Assembly: GCA_947652605.1 (NCBI GenBank)
Contig: OX393577.1
Span: forward strand, 67,294,108-67,358,107
Length of the DNA stretch: 64,000 nt
Direction of reading: 5' to 3'
From: Elmis aenea
Taxonomy: Eukaryota > Arthropoda > Insecta > Coleoptera > Elmidae
Part shown: positions 33,309-44,908 of the stretch, in pieces
Numbering within the stretch: position 1 is the stretch's first letter
Layout of the letters: each line of letters starts with the position of its first letter
Notes under the pieces: model-generated
Database searches by the model: none
The model's input: the letters and a program-made list of their open reading frames with translations, nothing else
Told to the model about the DNA's origin: nothing
Program-made: the position numbers and the translations under genes

Positions 33309-33832
33309 TTACCCGGCGTTGCACGGGCGATTACAATTTTAATTACTGTTTTAACTTGAATAAGCCCAATAATTCCAAATCATACACAAATGGCATACTC
33401 TGATCAATCATCTTTTCATTTTCTTATAATTCCTTAAAAAATAACTATTTATTGCTTAAAAATTGAATAATAACTCAAATTTATTTTCTTTCGTCTTGTT
33501 TTAATTAAAAATGTACTAATAAAAATAATACTTCATCTACATTTATTACTAATTGTATACAAAACCATCTTTACTTGTGAAATACACCGCGCCGTATCGT
33601 GTTATCACCAGGTATTTGCCGACGTAAGATCGAATCCCGTCCAAGTAATTTTTTTTTTTTTTAATTGGTAATATGTGCTTGTACTTAAAGTTTGGCGTTA
33701 GATCTGCAAGGTCCTAAATAGTAACTGTGCAAAATTTGGTCCCGATCGGTCAACGGACCTAGGATTGTATAGCGAACAAACAAACAAACAAACAAACACA
33801 CAAACAAGCTCTTTTATATATATATAGATTAG
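33309..33832 (+). repeat. SINE-like repeat with (CAAA)n and ATATATAGATT tail
   Basis: Starts with CCCGGCGTTGCACGGGC, a short imperfect hairpin. A tRNA-like stretch at about 33590-33650 carries GATCGAATCCCG, resembling a Pol III B box. A T-run follows, then a body with GGTCCCGATCGGTCAACGGA, and it ends with (ACAA)n at about 33777-33810 and TTTTATATATATATAGATTA. This layout is common for insect SINEs or for 3' ends of partner LINEs. I cannot assign a family. Confidence 0.5.
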
Positions 33833-34189
33833 ACAACAGATATAAGTATACTAAAGTACAGAGAACTTCAGAAGGAGAACGTGAGGCAGAATGGGCTATT
33901 TAACGTTCCAGGATCACAAATTTGTATTGCTCATGGGGAGAGGGCTACACTTTAAACGCAGTTTATAACTTAATTTTAATAGTTGCAGTAGTGAAAAATC
34001 ATAAATTATTATGAAATGTAAAAAATACATTAAATTATTTATGTTTTTAATTTTTTCATGTGTTTAATTAAATACAGCTAGTTTATTTATGTAATGTTTT
34101 GTTTTTCTTTTCAACGGCCACTTTGATTATGCTTAACAAAAACAATAATATTGTAATAACTTGCTTATTTTTGAAGATAAACCAAACAA

Positions 34190-34920
34190 CCCATACATCA
34201 ATGAAACGAGAAAAAAAAATCTTCTTAATGAAATCGTAGCCAACTACGGTTGCCATTTAAAAAAAGTCAAGTTTGGCTCATATCTCAAAAATCAAGTGTG
34301 CCATGACTTTTTAGATATGTTTTTCCACTTCCTCGTAAAAATATCTACAGCAATCATTGGACATTTCGATTTTAACGTAGGAGGCTATAGAATTTTTTGC
34401 CGTTGAAAAATATTTTTAAAAAAGTTGAAGGTGTAGGCATGGGCGTCTGCAGGGGGTGGGCAAACGGGGCACTAGCCTTCTCCTGGGATCGAGTAATAAA
34501 TTTTCCAAATTATAATCGTAAAAGTACAACCTTTGGTAATCTTTAGAAAGAGCAAGTGTTAAAAAATAAACTTATCGAAAATGTAATTAATAGGTTTGCA
34601 AGCGATGGACAAAGAATTCAATTTTTATATATGTGAAAGTACTTGTAAAAACAAATCATAAAAATAGAAAAATTAAATTAAAATTTATATACACTAAGGT
34701 AGATATTACTATTTGTCTCTATGCTTTGCTCCCCTGGAAAATTTTCTGCGGACGCCCATGGGTGTAGGGTGTAGGTCAAATGTCAAAATAGCATTACATT
34801 TGTCTTAAAATTCTGCCCAACTTTGCCAATTCTACTGACCATGTAACTCATAAACAAAAAGTTACCCATACGACACGACATGTAGATTATTGTCACCCTG
34901 TATACAATAATTAAAAGTAG
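34190..34920. repeat. ACAGGGTG-end repeat interrupted by a MITE
   Basis: The segment ends at about 34910 with TTGTCACCCTGTATAC, the shared ACAGGGTG terminus read on the minus strand. The MITE at 34438-34760 splits it: sequence on both sides resumes cleanly once the MITE and one TSD are removed. The left boundary is uncertain. Confidence 0.4.
34438..34760. mobile_element. hAT-type MITE with 8-bp TSD
   Basis: Inverted ends CATGGGCGTCTGCAG and CATGGGCGTCCGCAG (one mismatch) bound 323 bp. The flanks are an exact 8-bp duplication GGTGTAGG (34430-34437 and 34761-34768), the TSD size of hAT elements. The interior is AT-rich and non-coding. Confidence 0.85.
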
Positions 34921-35962
34921 GCCTTATAATTTGCAATAAAATAAAATTGGACTGCCTTTTTCGCCTTGTATTGGAGCCTTAATGTTATCTTTGCATTCAA
35001 AAAATAGAAGAAATAATTCTAAATTTTTGTGAGCAACTAGAATGGGTTTGTTTCTTAATGTTGCATTAAAGTCTCCAAACGTGTTCAAACAATTTAATTT
35101 CTAAATGATTATTAAAAGACTTGGAACAGTTTTCCTGGCAATTTTTCAACGAAAACAGATTCAATTTGTGTGCATATATATTTTTCTGGGAGAAATTCCT
35201 TTATTTGACTTGGAAAATTTGTTAGATTGATAGAATGCACAAATACAATACAATATTAATTTCTATATCGCTGGATACTCTATGCTGGTTTAACAATTTG
35301 TAAAGAAGTTGAAGAGCAGTTTAGAGGGCTTTTGTACCGTTGTCCAATGCAGATGCGCTGAAGATATCCCTACAGGAACAAAACTGTGGAAAAATTAACC
35401 CAAAAAGATACGCTTTTTAACCAAAAACCTTTAGCATAAGAGCAACCATTATAATCAAGCAAACAAACTTTTAAAACTCTACTCAAATCTTTCTTCAAAT
35501 TTTTCTAGTGGCCTAATGAAGACAATTTTCATTTCTCTATAACTACTTGATCGTAGATATTAGCACAACGACAAATTAACCGTTACCCAGTACAAAATTA
35601 TGATTATTACTCCACAAAAATTTATATGAAAGCTAGCACACATTTAATACTTGTTATTAAGCCACAAATAATAACGGACATCGGTACAAAACACCTTTTA
35701 ACAATCGTAAATTTCACATTGTGTCTCAGAATAATGTTTATCGGTGACTTACTGGCGTTGTATAATACATAACACACATTAAAATCATAAACCTCAATGC
35801 AGGATGGCAAATCCCATAATAACATGTAAATCTGTGTTCGCTTTAAGCTGCATCACGTTATCTCATAATACGACAAAAATTAAACTTGTTTTGTAGCAGG
35901 TCTTAAAGTGTAGGTGTGAAACTAATTCTGGTGAATACTTTTATTTTGTCAAGTTGTCATCA
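34921..35962. other. AT-rich intergenic DNA, nothing recognised
   Basis: No supported gene; open frames here are short and motif-free. Confidence 0.45.
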
Positions 35963-37030
35963 ACAGTGTGGTCCACTTTTTAGTAGCAGTCGATAGAAAA
36001 ACTCATTTTAAAGCGAATATTCCATATCAACATGGATCCAAAAACGCTTCATTTTAAAGATACAGGGTGTTGAAATTTTCGAAAAAATATCGATAATGTT
36101 TAACCGTTTCTCAACCAGTAGATATATTTAAACCAAATCTGGTATACAGCACCACCTTACAGGTTACCACAATCGGTGAAAATTTCAAGTCCTACAAGCA
36201 ACCAGTGGCGGAGTTGAGGGTGTTCAGTTTCAATAAATTTTATAAAAAAACTAGTATGAACCTGTTTAAAATCAAATTCGAACTTGTTTTTGAGTAGAAT
36301 ATTTTATCCTAAACAAAAAGTGTCTCTTAAGTTTTCTTCATATCCGCCATCGTTTGGCGAGGAATTTGATTTATTTTACTATTTTCGCGAAAAATTTGCT
36401 CCTAAGTTCGATCTAAAAATATTGCGAAAAGCAGAAAATTGCAACTTGCAGAGTAAATGCTCATTAATCGTTAATTTAGCGGAACTCTTCCCTCATTATT
36501 AGTATGTTTTGTTATTAAAAACTGCAAAATTCGGCAATTATTTCTTTATTAAGAATATTAGCGATATTTTTAGATCGCACTTGGGAGCAAATTTTTCGCG
36601 AAAATGGTAAAATAAATCAAATTTTGCGCCAAACGGTGGCAGATACGAAGAAAACTCAAGAGACACTTTTTGTTTAGAATAAAATGCTCTACCCAAAAAC
36701 CAGCTCGAGTTTAATTTTAAACAGGGCCGTACCAGTTTTTTATAAAATTTATTGAAACTAAACCCCCACAACTCCGCCACTGGTTGCTTGTAGGACTTGA
36801 ATTTTTCACCGATTGTGGTAACCTGTTAGGTGGTGCTGTATACCAAATTTGGTGTAAATATATCTACTGGTTGAGAAACGATTAAACATTATCGATATTT
36901 TTTCGAAAATTTCAACACCCTGTATCTTTAAAGTGTTAACGGACCAATGTTGATATGGAATATTCGCTTTAAAATAAGTTTTTCTATCGACTGTTAGTCC
37001 TGCTACTAAAAGGTGAACCACCCTGTATAT
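35963..37030. mobile_element. Large foldback element, about 1.07 kb, arms about 465 bp
   Basis: Bases 35963-36426 and 36561-37030 are inverted copies with scattered mismatches and a few short indels; for example the blocks ATTCCATATCAACAT, CGTTTCTCAACCAGTAGATA, AGTCCTACAAGCAACCAGTG and ACAAAAAGTGTCTCTT each occur in both arms. The right end is ATATACAGGGTGGTTCACC (minus strand) and the left end is a decayed ACAGTGTGGTCCAC. A second terminus-like TACAGGGTGTTGAAA lies inside each arm (36061 and 36918). The loop (36427-36560) is non-coding. The open frames over the arms look like shadows: each arm has one, but their sequences do not resemble a known family. Confidence 0.85.
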
Positions 37031-38005
37031 CTCCAATTACTTATTGTATAACACTGTTAGCTCAACATGCTCTGGTTTTTAACAGTTCTCAAGACCACAA
37101 TAATTATGCTGTCAATATTACCTTCAGATCTTATACGATAAACGGATAGGTGTAATCCTTGCCACTTTTTCTTGGCACTTTTTTTTGCACGGCTTCAGAA
37201 ATGCCGATGTCAGATAAAAGACTTCTTTTACAGTTAAGCATATCAACTCTTGTGTTGATCTCTACAATCAAGCACTATTAGTACTATTTGTAGAAGATCA
37301 AGTGACTGTGTCACGACCTTGACAACCACAAACTGTCAGTGTTGATGTTCTTGCACAAAGCAAACATTCAGCAGTACCGTTCAGAATGATTTTTGAATTG
37401 TATTTTTAAGTCACACGACGACACTCAGCTAAATTTATCACATGTGTCAATACTTTAATAAATTGCAGCGTTTTGTAATGTTATAAATGATGAGAGTATC
37501 ACTAACTGGTTTCTCTATCGACAGATTTTTTCCTGTTTAATAAAATTTATAATTGCTTGCTGGCTTACAACCGATCGTTTAATTTATTTCTGTATCTTAT
37601 TTAGCCAACCTGAGTTTTATTTCATGCTTGTGTCAATATATTATGGCGGTAGCAAAACTAATGGATAAGAAGCGTTGTAAAGGCTGCATTAAAAATTATA
37701 GTTGTTAATTAATGCACGGTAAACAGAAATACATCGACTGTAAAGTAGTTTCAATTAAAAATGGGTTAAATTCTTACAGCACTTTAAAAACTAGCAGCAA
37801 TATTTACAATAGCACAGATACCATAAAGAATATTGACGAAATGAGATGCTTTGCACTCAAATTCATCGCATTTTGTCTGACATGTTATACAGAGTTAGCC
37901 AATAGGTATGACGGTATTTAAGTAGGCTATAGAAAAAAACATAGGCAACACTGAAACTTCATAAACGTCAAAAGATCTTTGGGAATCTTTGCATTTTATG
38001 AAGCT
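37031..38005. other. AT-rich intergenic DNA, nothing recognised
   Basis: No supported gene. The 69-codon frame at 37712-37921 is unrecognised. Confidence 0.45.
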
Positions 38006-39105
38006 ATGGCGCATTTTCCTTTAAACCAACGAATTTTCGCAATTCAGACGTTTTTCGAAACTCCTAGCATTGTAGAAACGCAAAGAATGTTTCGGCGTTA
38101 ATTCCAAGTTCCAAGGCACGGAAGAATACCCACAGACAAAACTCTTTCAAGATGGATACGTGACTTTAGTGCTCGTGGAAGTGTTGTTTCAAACTTTTCG
38201 GGTATTACTCGTTCAGTTCGTTCTCCTGAGAACATTGAACGTGCGAGAATTGCTGTCGAACAGAGTCCGACCCGTTCAGCTAAAAGACATTCTCAAGCTT
38301 TGAACATATCGAATACATCGTTCTGGCGAATCTAGAAACACGATCTTCACTTTCACCCTCATAAGATTCAAATTGTTCAGAAACTAAAAGCCCAGGATAA
38401 GAGAGTCCGTGTACAATTTTGTAAAAATTTTCTAGAAATTTTCAATGCCAATGAAAATCTACTGAACGAACTTATGATGACATGAAGCCCATTAGATGGA
38501 TACGTAAGTAAGCAAAGATACTGGGCTCGGTAAAATCCAGCAAGTTTGCATGAAAAACCTCTACACAGTCCCAAAGTTACCGTTTGGTGTGGAGTCACCA
38601 CCTCAGGAATTATCGGTCTTTATTTTTTTTTAACTGGATAATCAGACTGTAACGGTTACCTCTGATCGGTACGTGGATATGCTGCAAAACTTCCTCGTGC
38701 TGAAGTAAGAAGACTCGGACAATGTAATGTTCCAACAGGACGGTGCTACGGTCCATACAGCTCTTCAGTTGATGAACACCGTGCGAGAATTTTCCGGGAA
38801 GAGTTATCTCACGATTCGGTGACATTCAATGGCCTGCAAGATCACCCGACCTGAGTGCCCTTGACTTTTATTTATGGGGCTATCTCAAGTCTAGAGTGTA
38901 CAGGGATAAACCACGCACACTTCAAGAACTGAAACTTGCAATTGAACGTGAAGTAAGGGACATCAATCGCGATGTATTGCAGCGTGTGATGTTGAATTTT
39001 GTTACTAGATTACGTCTATGTATTAATTCTCATACAAGCATACAAAAAGAGGCCATATACCTAAGAGGAAACAAAAGCCTTACACCTAAAGGTAGAAAGG
39101 CCTAG
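38006..39105 (+). pseudogene. Tc1/mariner-superfamily transposase pseudogene, near full length
   Basis: From ATG 38006 the frame gives MAHFPLNQRIFAIQTFFETP and IVETQRMFRR, an N-terminal helix-turn-helix. It continues past an in-frame stop with a second HTH segment (VPRHGRIPTDKTLSRWI, then RSPENIERARIAVEQSPTRS), NTSFWRI and KLKAQDKRVRVQFC. The catalytic region follows: the first-Asp region is decayed near 38480, then KVTVWCGV, FQQDGATVHTALQ and RSPDLSALDFYLWGYLKSRV with the conserved Asp residues visible. The C-terminal frame ends at 39105. At least two stops and several frameshifts make it dead. No convincing TIRs were found. The length of about 1.1 kb is normal for the superfamily. Confidence 0.85.
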
Positions 39106-40724
39106 TACTAAGAACAAGAACATCTTTTTGTATTGTACCCTAATAGTAAATAATCATGTTGACTAATTAAAATGACTGTTCACAAACAACATTTAACTTC
39201 ATCGATTTGTATAAATAACCCAGCCAATAGAAGCTTTAACCTCGATTGACTAATAGTTATCAAAGAAATGTAGAATTTAAATTGCATTTTAAAAGAAGAT
39301 ACAACATTTTTATTACAGCAAAAACCAGCGATAAAAATTAGCCATAACATACCACTACCAACTCGAAGAATCTCAAAGTAATTTTATGGTTGGCATTTCA
39401 GATGTGTCCTGTAAACTTTGCATATAAATTATGATCATGGATGGTTTAAAGAATAATAAATTTGTGTTTAAAGTTTATTTTAGACCATTCGTATCCATTG
39501 ATTAAGAGATTATCTAACGAGTTACTTAAGTCGTCTTAAAGAAAAAGAAGATGGGTCAGTTATTTTTAATACTTTTTGGCTTTTTTATTACATTGCATCT
39601 TTCGAATATCCAGTGTGTTACGAATGTAATTACCTAAAATTGTTTTTGGACATAGTCAGTCTTCAGTTGTTGATCTACTGTCGTGGCGATTGTTTTTAAA
39701 GCATGTGAGTGTTCAAATTTTAATTTTATTACTTAAGTTAGTACCTTTTTGGAAATTTGTGTCTAGTACATACATTTTGCATAAAAGTAATAGGAGTAAT
39801 AAAATTTCACTTAATCAGTTCTAGAACAGTGTTTTATTTATGTTCGCCAATGTTTGCAAAAATATTTAAATTGTTAGCCTAAAAGGCAAGAGCTGTTTTT
39901 TCTCGTTAAATCAAAAATTCAAACCCACTGCTTATAAATATAAGATTATTATTACTTACAATAATTTTATTGCCTGATATAAAATAATTATCGCTTATAA
40001 ATGAAAATTATAGTTTTGTTAATGAACTTTAATGGTCCCAGCTATGAAATTTTTATCGCTTGTAATGTGAATGCATGATAAAACGGTAAATTACTAAATT
40101 ATTAAGATTCACTCGCAACCAATAAGGGGGGAGTTTTTTTAAACAATAAGAAAACTCCTGCTGCTCATTTGCTATTCAAGCGAAATGATTTTTAAAGCGA
40201 GCCAATAATTTTAAAATTAAGTCTTCGTTGCAAAATATGCCAATAATCGTACTAATGCTTGCAGCTTTGTCATTATTCCGTGTATTGTACGTCCGTGTGT
40301 GATGATGCGCTGCCTAATAGAATTATTATAATGTTAAGAAATAATCTTCCCAGAGCTACATTATCGGATATATCTCTATTATATTGTGGGGACAGGATTA
40401 TCATGGAAGAAATTTCCTGGAATTATTGCATATTAAAGTTACATGTCCTTAGTTACCGCAATTGTCCAAGGTTTTTGCCCTTGAAGCAATTTATGTAAAG
40501 CTAATTCCGGAATTTAATTTAATAATGCCTTAGTTAGTTAAAGAATCAAGGCGCAAGTTTTGTTTAAAAATTTCTGAGAGCATAATTTAGCGCATGATTT
40601 TATAAACGAAATTAGTAAATTCTTCACATTTTCAATTTTAATTCCCAACTTTGTGATAAACGAAACCAATTTTTCTGACAAAGTAGTACGAAGCTATTAT
40701 AAAATACAAACGTTCAATAACAAA
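39106..40724. other. AT-rich intergenic DNA, nothing recognised
   Basis: No supported gene. The 79-codon frame at 40259-40498 has no recognisable motif. Confidence 0.45.
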
Positions 40725-41460
40725 TGTTTAAGAAAGATTCTGAAAATGTACTGACAAACATAATAAAAAATGGCATATTTCCTAACAAACTAAAATCTGC
40801 AAAAATCAAAATAATCCACAAAAATGGGATGTAAGTGATATAGGGAACTATAGGCCCATAGCCATACTCACAAACATTAGCAAGATATTTAAAAAAAGAA
40901 TCTACAACAGAATTAAAAGTTACGTAGAACACTTTGGCATAATAAACAACGCTCAACATGGATTGAGGAAAGCCAAAACAACTACCCGCGCTATTTACAT
41001 GGCAATCCGAAATGTACTTCAATCTCTCAATAAAACGAATACACCATGGTCATGTGTGTTGATCTCTCAAAAGCTTTCGATAGTGTTGACCACGAGATAC
41101 TGCTAACGAAATTAGAACACTATGGTATACGAGGGACCGCCCATAACCTTATAAATTCTTATCTCTCGGAAAGAATCAATATGTTGCCGAAAAAGACCCG
41201 TGAGGTACAATTCTAAATTCCAACAAAAAGAAAATCAAAAAAGGAGTATCGCATGGATCAATCTTAAGCCCCTCTTATACATACTGTACACTTCTGATCT
41301 TCCAGATTTTGCCAAAACATCCCTTATACAATTTGCCGATCGATGCTTCCTTTAAAAACTCTTTTAAGTAAATACTATATAATTTTGTGTGTATATATGT
41401 GTATTATTATTATCGTGACATGTTCTACGCCTTTTTGGATATTAAGAACAAATAAAGATT
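40725..41460 (+). pseudogene. Non-LTR reverse transcriptase fragment with its 3' UTR (CR1/Jockey-like)
   Basis: In shifting frames the plus strand shows the RT fingers and palm: KNGIFPNKLKSAKIKIIHKN, NYRPIAILTNISKIF (decayed first residues), AQHGLRKAKTTTRAIYMAI, then in the next frame a [20 protein letters not shown] segment and [18 protein letters not shown], and QFADR near 41330. The frame then jumps to an apparent 3' UTR ending in CAAATAAAGA near 41450. Stops and frameshifts are frequent and the FADD box is damaged. The D-x-x-K-A-F-D-S-V-D style points to CR1 or Jockey relatives and not RTE. Confidence 0.75.
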
Positions 41461-41462
41461 TT

Positions 41463-41760
41463 TAATATTGTTATTAATACCAAATACAGAGGTCTGGGCT
41501 CGAACCAAACAAGCCCAAATAAAAATTTACATTAGCAAACGAAAATGGGGATGGATAGGACTTATGTTAAGAAATGGGGATGGAGATATTACCAAGGAGA
41601 TTCTGAGAGGGACAGCAATAGGAAAAAGACGTAGAGGAACGCCAGCCAATACGTAGCGAAGAATAACTGAAGAATAACTAAGAACAGCAGGGAACACGTG
41701 GAGGGAATTAAATAAACTGGCCAAAACCAAACAAAACTGGAAGAGCTTCAAAGGGAGCGA
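41463..41760 (+). pseudogene. Non-LTR polyprotein C-terminal fragment
   Basis: The plus strand reads EVWARTKQAQIKIYISKRKW and GWIGLMLRNGDGDITKEIL, then GKRRRGTPANT, stop, and further on a TAGNTWRELNKLAKTKQNWKSF segment in the same frame. This is the W-x-W-I-G-H-x-L-R ... GKRxRGRPxxTWRR tail of a non-LTR element from a family different from the neighbours. Truncated at both ends. Confidence 0.7.
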
Positions 41761-42885
41761 AAGGAACTTTTTTTTCTGCAGAAGTGAGAGTATTATTGGG
41801 TATTATGATGGCGTTGAGAATGTAAAACTGCTGTTTCATCGACACAAGCATTTCACAAGAGTTTCATTTACATTTCACGAACCTTCGTTATTGCTGAATA
41901 ACTACAATTAAATTCACGGTGCCACTTAAAACAGTACAGAGCCCGATCAAATTAAATGCGCACCATAAAAAGAATTGGTTTCCGATAAAATTAAAACGTA
42001 GCCATCGTCCGATATAATTGAAAATACCCATCGCATACCGAGAATGGCACGGAGAGCTCTAGATGTCCGCACTTAGACGAGCCATTCAAAGAATACGAAC
42101 CTAAGATCACGGTTTCATGATGATCACAACATAATAATGATAGAATCAAAATTAAATTAACTGCCTACAAAGCTCACTAAGATCAGTCACCTCTCAACAA
42201 GAACGGTATACTCTACTATAAGTTATTTATCACCTGTATTTTTCATCGACTTCTCAATAGCTGTCCTTCTTTATTGCATGGAATAATAATCAATGTGAGG
42301 ACGCAAGCTATAAAATGGCGAACTGCTAAGTACATGAGATTGGATTATGGACGCATAACATTTTTATAACCTCGGGAATAAAGGAGTCTTCGTAAAAGTA
42401 ACGTTTATTTTTTTAACCACTTTCGCAAGGAATCATAAAGGGTACAAACAAAAATTTAATAAAAGTTAAAGATTGTTAACAATAACCTTAGAAATAAATA
42501 AACAAAAATGTTCAAATACTTTCCCTGGAATTTAAACCAAACAACTAATTTAGTAACAATTGTAAATTTATAACGAATCCACACAACTTGAAGGAATTTT
42601 TGCAATAAATCTGTATTGATGAAAGAAATAAACATTTAAATTAATTCAAATGCATTGTCTAATCAAGAGGACATCATTAATAACTTTTTAAAGTGTTTGC
42701 ATCGAAGGAAATAACAACAACAGTATCATTATTTTTTTTAAACTAAAATTTCAAAGGAAATTAGGGAAGTGTTTTGCAAAACAATTGCACAAAAGTTAAA
42801 CTTAATTAACAGCTATTCTTTAAATAAAATATAGCTACATTTTAATTGTTTTGTTCGCCTTATTTTACAATAAATTAAACTTCTT
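41761..42885. other. AT-rich intergenic DNA, nothing recognised
   Basis: No supported gene. A slightly GC-richer stretch at 41930-42100 (CGATAAAATT...CGTCCGATATAATT) looks internally repetitive but cannot be classified. Confidence 0.4.
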
Positions 42886-43282
42886 CTTCTCCTTCATCTT
42901 CCTCTTCTTAACCGGTTCCTCTTGTACCTTTCGGTGTCGAGGTATGCTTTTCTATTTCTGTGTTATGTTTCTCCACTCCTGCTCATCGTTAGCTAATTGT
43001 GGCACATCTCTCCAGTTGACTCCTTTTTCTTCTAGTCTTTGCCTCACTTCTTTTTCCCATTTTATTCTTGGTCTTCCTCTATTTCTTTTTCCCTCCATCT
43101 GCATTTTATCAGTCTATTTTCGCGTATCTACTTTCTGGCATGTGTAGTACCTGTCCAAGCCATCTTAACTGATTCGTCTCCATCCTTTTCTTGTTATCTG
43201 TTACTCCTAGGTTATTTCGAATTTTTTCGTTACTGATTTTATCGATCAGTCTACCTGCATACCTCTATTCTTCTCAGAAATC
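42886..43282 (-). pseudogene. RTE family-A 3' fragment
   Basis: This region is nearly collinear with 7812-8180: the shared minus-strand 3' end GGTACAAGAGGAACCGGTTA is preceded by the C-terminal tail region. The copy is 5'-truncated at about 43282 and ends in a degenerate (AAG)n run. No catalytic part. Confidence 0.8.
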
Positions 43283-43482
43283 TGTAACTGTACTATATTT
43301 TAATTTCTCTCGAGCTGGCAGACCTGATTTTGTAAACAATAACATCCATCCAACAGCTGAGTATATATGAATGCTTTTCTCGAAGAGAAATTAAAATTTA
43401 GTATTAGGATCACATGAATGCAAGGAGTAATACCCCAGATTGAGTTCCAGTGTTTTTTCGATTCATAAGTTGGCAAACTTGA

Positions 43483-44344
43483 TTGAATTTGTAAACATTA
43501 ACAACTGTCAGCTGATCATGAAATATTTTTCTACTTTTACAGTCATCTATCTACATGATACAACAAAATTATTTATGTCTATTGGGGGTGTAAATAACAC
43601 GTGCATGAAGTTTTGAACCATTTACTGTGGTTTAAAAGTAGTTTTGCACTTCTTTTTTTTTACAAGTAACCCTAAATTGAATTTGTAAACAATAACAACT
43701 GTCAGCTGACCATGAAATATCTTTCTACTTTTACAGTCATCTATCTACATGATACAACAAAATTATTTATGCCCATTGAGGGTGTAAATAACACGTGCAT
43801 GAAGTTTTGAACCATTTACTGTGGTTTAAAAGTAGTTTTGCACTTTTTTTTTTTACAAGTAACCCTAAATTGAATTTGTAAACAATAACAACAGTCAGCT
43901 GATCATGAAATGTTTTTCTACTTTTACAGTCATCTACATGATACAACAAAATTATTTATGTCCATTGAGGGTGTAAATAACACGTGCATGAAGTTTTTAA
44001 CCATTTACTGTGGTTTAAAAGTAGTTTTGCACTTTTTTTTTTTACAAGTAACCTAAATTGAATTTGTAAACAATAACAACTGTCAGCTGATCCTGAAATA
44101 TTTTTCTACTTTTACAGTCATCTATCTACATGATACAACAAAATTATTTATGTCCATTGAGGGTGTAAATAACACGTGCATGAAGTTTTGAACCATTTAC
44201 TGTGGTTTAAAAGTAGTTTTGCACTTTTTTTTTTTTTTACAAGTAACCCTAAATTGAATTTGTAAACAATAACAACAGTCAGCTGATCATGAAATATTTT
44301 TCTACTTTTACAGTCATCTACATGATATAACAAAATTATTCATG
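43483..44344. repeat. Tandem array, about 4.5 copies of a roughly 193-bp unit
   Basis: Units start with TTGAATTTGTAAACA at 43483, 43677, 43870, 44058 and 44254 (periods 194, 193, 188, 196). Each holds GTCAGCTGATCATGAAAT (with variants), CATGATACAACAAAATTATT, GTGTAAATAACACGTGCATG and a T-run followed by ACAAGTAACC. Length variation is mainly in the T-run and in a TCTA duplication. The last unit is cut short at about 44344. A degenerate extra half-unit may lie at 43330. Satellite-like DNA; the two near-identical minus-strand frames in it are by-products of the repeat. Confidence 0.95.
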
Positions 44345-44855
44345 TCTCAATTTTTAACTTGATTCGTTAAAAAAAATACATAATATTTATTTACCTAAAA
44401 CAACATAATCTATCATAGAACGACCATTAACATTATATTTTTCCCTCATAGTTTTTAAGTTTAAAGGTCCTTAAAACCATTGCTTGCCCCGAGCCTCGCA
44501 TTTACTCTGAAAGCCCTAGGTGTAGATATAAAATCCGTTCAACAACAACAATCGTAATAAATCTACCACTATTTCTTTTATTTGTAACAAATCTGTTTGT
44601 TTCAATTGATAAAAGCAATACTATTCTGGTTTTATATTAAGTTATTTCTTAAACTGTTAACAAAACACAAAGGCAAAGCAGGTAAAAGAAATAGTTTTAC
44701 ATTCAACACCCTTTGAATGAAATTGTAGTACAAAAAATGTAAATATTTGTTTCAAATCATTAAAGATAAAAATTCGAGAATTATGTTTTTAACTTTTCTA
44801 AAGTCAATAGAATTTTTGGTATTATTAACAGTTACAGTCATCACATTATGTGCTT
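44345..44855. other. AT-rich intergenic DNA, nothing recognised
   Basis: No gene or repeat recognised between the tandem array and the short RTE insertion. Confidence 0.4.
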
Positions 44856-44864
44856 AAACTAAAA

Positions 44865-44899
44865 GACACCGAAAGGTACAAGAAGAACCGATTAAGAAG
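44865..44899 (+). mobile_element. 35-bp RTE family-A insertion with 9-bp TSD
   Basis: The 35 bases begin GACACCGAAAGGTACAAG and end GAACCGATTAAGAAG, the exact 3' terminus of the family seen at 7805 and 42886. They are flanked by AAACTAAAA on both sides (44856-44864 and 44900-44908). It appears to be an extremely 5'-truncated retrotransposition event. Confidence 0.8.
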
Positions 44900-44908
44900 A
44901 AACTAAAA

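Noticed and set aside
36284..36780. Frames in both arms of the foldback as a duplicated gene
   Set aside because: They are mirror images forced by the inverted repeat and match no known protein.
43767..44333. Two near-identical 60-residue minus-strand frames as a gene family
   Set aside because: They fall in consecutive units of the 193-bp tandem array and differ exactly as the array does; by-products of the repeat.
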